From NCBI RefSeq assembly GCF_030146175.1, contig NZ_JASLCE010000046.1, positions 1-6,979 of the forward strand: a DNA stretch of 6,979 nt, in the 5' to 3' direction. Position numbers and translations under genes: made by a program. The notes beneath the pieces were generated by a model. The model searched no databases and was not told where the DNA came from. It saw nothing but the letters and a program-made list of their open reading frames with translations. Each line of letters begins with the position of its first letter. The first letter of the stretch is position 1. The stretch is from Flavobacterium sp. (GTDB lineage Bacteria > Bacteroidota > Bacteroidia > Flavobacteriales > Flavobacteriaceae). Below, in pieces: positions 5,844-6,979 of this stretch.

Positions 5844-6979
5844 CTATCGGTTAAGATATAAATAGCCCGTTTTAGTATATTCGGTACCACTTTCGTTTTT
5901 ATATTTCAAAATATAAAAATAAGTGCCATCGGGTAATTCGGCTCCTTTATTAAAGGTTGCACGTCCTTCCGATACGCCCCGGAATACCCGGGTTGTATTA
6001 TCGTAACCATCTGTACTAAATACTAATATACCCCATCTGTTGTAAATTTCAACATTGTTTTGTGGATAACAGCTAATTCCGTCTATAAAAAAGACATCAT
6101 TATAACCATCATCATTTGGCGATACGGCATTATAGACATTTATAGAACAGGCTGGTAGTACAATACATCTGTCGTGTACTTCTATATTGATCTCAAAAAT
6201 ACGCGGACAGTCTCCATTTGAAATGGTATAGCGAACAATATAATTCCCTAATGCAACCTGATTAGGACTAAATATACTGCCTTCTAATGCTGCTCCGGCA
6301 TTTGTAGTTGACCAAGTGCCATCCTGAGGCGTTCCCTCCGGTAAGATACTAAAAAGATTAACAGGTTCATCCTTAATACAAATCGCTTTTGATACTACTG
6401 TAAGCGGATTATTAATCGTAACATTGACAGTTTGTGTATAGGTTTGTGTATTAAAGCAAACATCACTTACGGTCCAGGTACGAATAATACTATAGGATTG
6501 CGCGGTTTGATTGGCTGTCGTTTCGCTATATTCAACCGTTACCGTACCGCTACAATTATCGGCAAATGTTGGTTCCGGAACCGGTGGAATATTGGCACAA
6601 TCGGCATTTACTTCGGTATCAAGTGTTGATGTTAGCGTTGGTGCACTGTCATCTGAAACGGTTATGATCTGGATGCTGTTAGACGTATTGCCACAGGCAT
6701 CGGTAAAGGTCCAGGTTCTTGTAATTATATAAGAATTCGGACAATTACCTTGAGTCGTTACATCCACACCTTGTACCGTAATGTCTCCGGAACAGCTGTC
6801 ATTGGCTGTTAAGCTCATCATCGCTGGAACGTCACCACCACAAGAAAGTGTAATATCAGCCGGAGCAGTTGGTGCCACTGGAGCAACGTTATCGTTTACA
6901 GTAATGTTTTGCGATACGCTTGATGAATTACCACAGGCATCAGTAAACGTCCAGGTTCTAACGATAGTATACGAGTTCG
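5844..6979 (-). CDS. C-terminal part of a large repeat-bearing T9SS surface protein with type-B sorting domain (start outside window)
   Basis: The open frame runs from the right edge (first full codon at 6977) to TAG at 5844-5846, giving 377 visible residues with no start in view. A GTG at 6876-6878 lies inside a repeat and is not a credible start. From the N-terminal side there are about two and a third HYR-like/Ig-like repeats of about 80 residues (RTWTFTDACGN motif, conserved Cys). A distinct beta-rich module follows (about 190-280: ICIKDEPVNLFSILPEGTPQ to CSINVY). Last is a gliding-motility-associated C-terminal domain of the type-B T9SS class (283-377; NAVSPNDDGYNDVFF, VEIYNRWGILVF, ELPDGTYFYILKY, GYLYLNR). 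Such proteins cross the outer membrane through the T9SS and stay on the cell surface or are released. Many are adhesins, including SprB of gliding flavobacteria. It is the upstream gene of the cassette with the SprF-like and PorE-like genes. The adhesin role is inference from architecture. Confidence 0.9.
   Translation of the reverse strand, partial: NSYTIVRTWTFTDACGNSSSVSQNITVNDNVAPVAPTAPADITLSCGGDVPAMMSLTANDSCSGDITVQGVDVTTQGNCPNSYIITRTWTFTDACGNTSNSIQIITVSDDSAPTLTSTLDTEVNADCANIPPVPEPTFADNCSGTVTVEYSETTANQTAQSYSIIRTWTVSDVCFNTQTYTQTVNVTINNPLTVVSKAICIKDEPVNLFSILPEGTPQDGTWSTTNAGAALEGSIFSPNQVALGNYIVRYTISNGDCPRIFEINIEVHDRCIVLPACSINVYNAVSPNDDGYNDVFFIDGISCYPQNNVEIYNRWGILVFSTDGYDNTTRVFRGVSEGRATFNKGAELPDGTYFYILKYKNESGTEYTKTGYLYLNR
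5847..6131 (-). other. Type-B T9SS C-terminal sorting domain (gliding-motility-associated CTD) within the surface protein
   Basis: The last 95 codons of the surface-protein gene encode the recognition signal for type IX secretion. It opens with NAVSPNDDGYNDVFFIDGI, continues with VEIYNRWGILVFSTDGYDN, and ends with ELPDGTYFYILKYKN and GYLYLNR. This pattern belongs to the type-B (CHU_C / gliding-motility-associated) class and not to the shorter type-A class. Type-B cargo is known to need a SprF-like partner, which agrees with the adjacent PorP/SprF gene. Confidence 0.9.
6441..6979 (-). repeat. Tandem ~80-residue Cys-containing repeats in the surface protein
   Basis: On the protein level the motif NSYxIxRTWTFTDACGN recurs with spacings of 80 and 79 codons, starting near 6977 and 6737; a more divergent third copy (SYSIIRTWTVSDVCFN) starts near 6500. 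Cys falls at about positions 15, 46/47 and 62 of the first two units, with a fourth at 79 in the first only. At DNA level, 6691-6720 and 6931-6960 agree at 27 of 30 bases, while flanking parts of the units are much more diverged. The array continues beyond the right edge, so the number of copies is unknown. Confidence 0.85.

Noticed and set aside
6432..6732. Two overlapping + strand frames opposite the surface-protein repeats
   Set aside because: Both reflect the reverse complement of Thr/Ser/Val-rich repeats. They carry no start signal or recognisable protein.
6876..6878. GTG as the start codon of the surface protein
   Set aside because: The frame stays open to the window edge and the codons upstream (6879-6977) encode the same repeat motif, so the GTG is an internal valine.
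6661..6979. Regular repeats as a CRISPR array
   Set aside because: The 240-bp period lies inside an open reading frame, and the repeated DNA encodes a conserved protein motif, so this is a protein repeat.

Overview
The window looks like chromosomal DNA of a member of the Bacteroidota, most likely family Flavobacteriaceae and close to Flavobacterium. The evidence is a PorP/SprF-like protein, a C-terminal domain of the gliding-motility / type IX secretion (T9SS) type-B class, a promoter of the flavobacterial TTG-N19-TAnnTTTG form, no Shine-Dalgarno-like purine runs before the starts, and AT-rich intergenic DNA. No rRNA, tRNA, CRISPR array, insertion sequence or phage gene was seen. No gap between genes exceeds about 140 bp.

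The left half (1-2869, + strand) is mostly housekeeping. It starts with the last 68 codons of an unrecognised gene, then a small STAS-like protein (274-606) placed 15 bp before ribonuclease Z (rnz, 622-1527). Pyridoxamine 5'-phosphate oxidase (pdxH, 1594-2238) follows. A short lipoprotein with a CAP/SCP domain (2375-2869) comes next, behind its own well-formed promoter. Weak promoter-like boxes with the shared core TAnnTTAGCAT precede the STAS gene and pdxH. A 7-bp inverted repeat abuts the first of these.

The right half (2959-6979, - strand) is a compact cassette read right to left. First comes the C-terminal 377 residues of a large secreted, repeat-bearing surface protein ending in a type-B T9SS sorting domain. 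Next, 42 bp on, is a PorP/SprF-family outer-membrane protein. Last, 11 bp further, is a multidomain OmpA-family protein with TPR, beta-propeller, carboxypeptidase-regulatory-like and OmpA domains in the order described for PorE. From what is known of SprB/SprF, the likely reading is that the PorP/SprF protein helps export or anchor the surface protein through its type-B tail, while the OmpA-family protein ties the assembly to peptidoglycan. The adhesin start and the operon promoter lie beyond position 6979.

The two halves converge on a hairpin at 2895-2927 that can act as a bidirectional terminator. Nothing here is clearly a new system. The points most worth a second look are the adhesin/SprF-like/PorE-like cassette, the cysteine-bearing ~80-residue repeats with partly conserved DNA, and the STAS-like partner of RNase Z, which lacks the usual phosphorylation-site motif.
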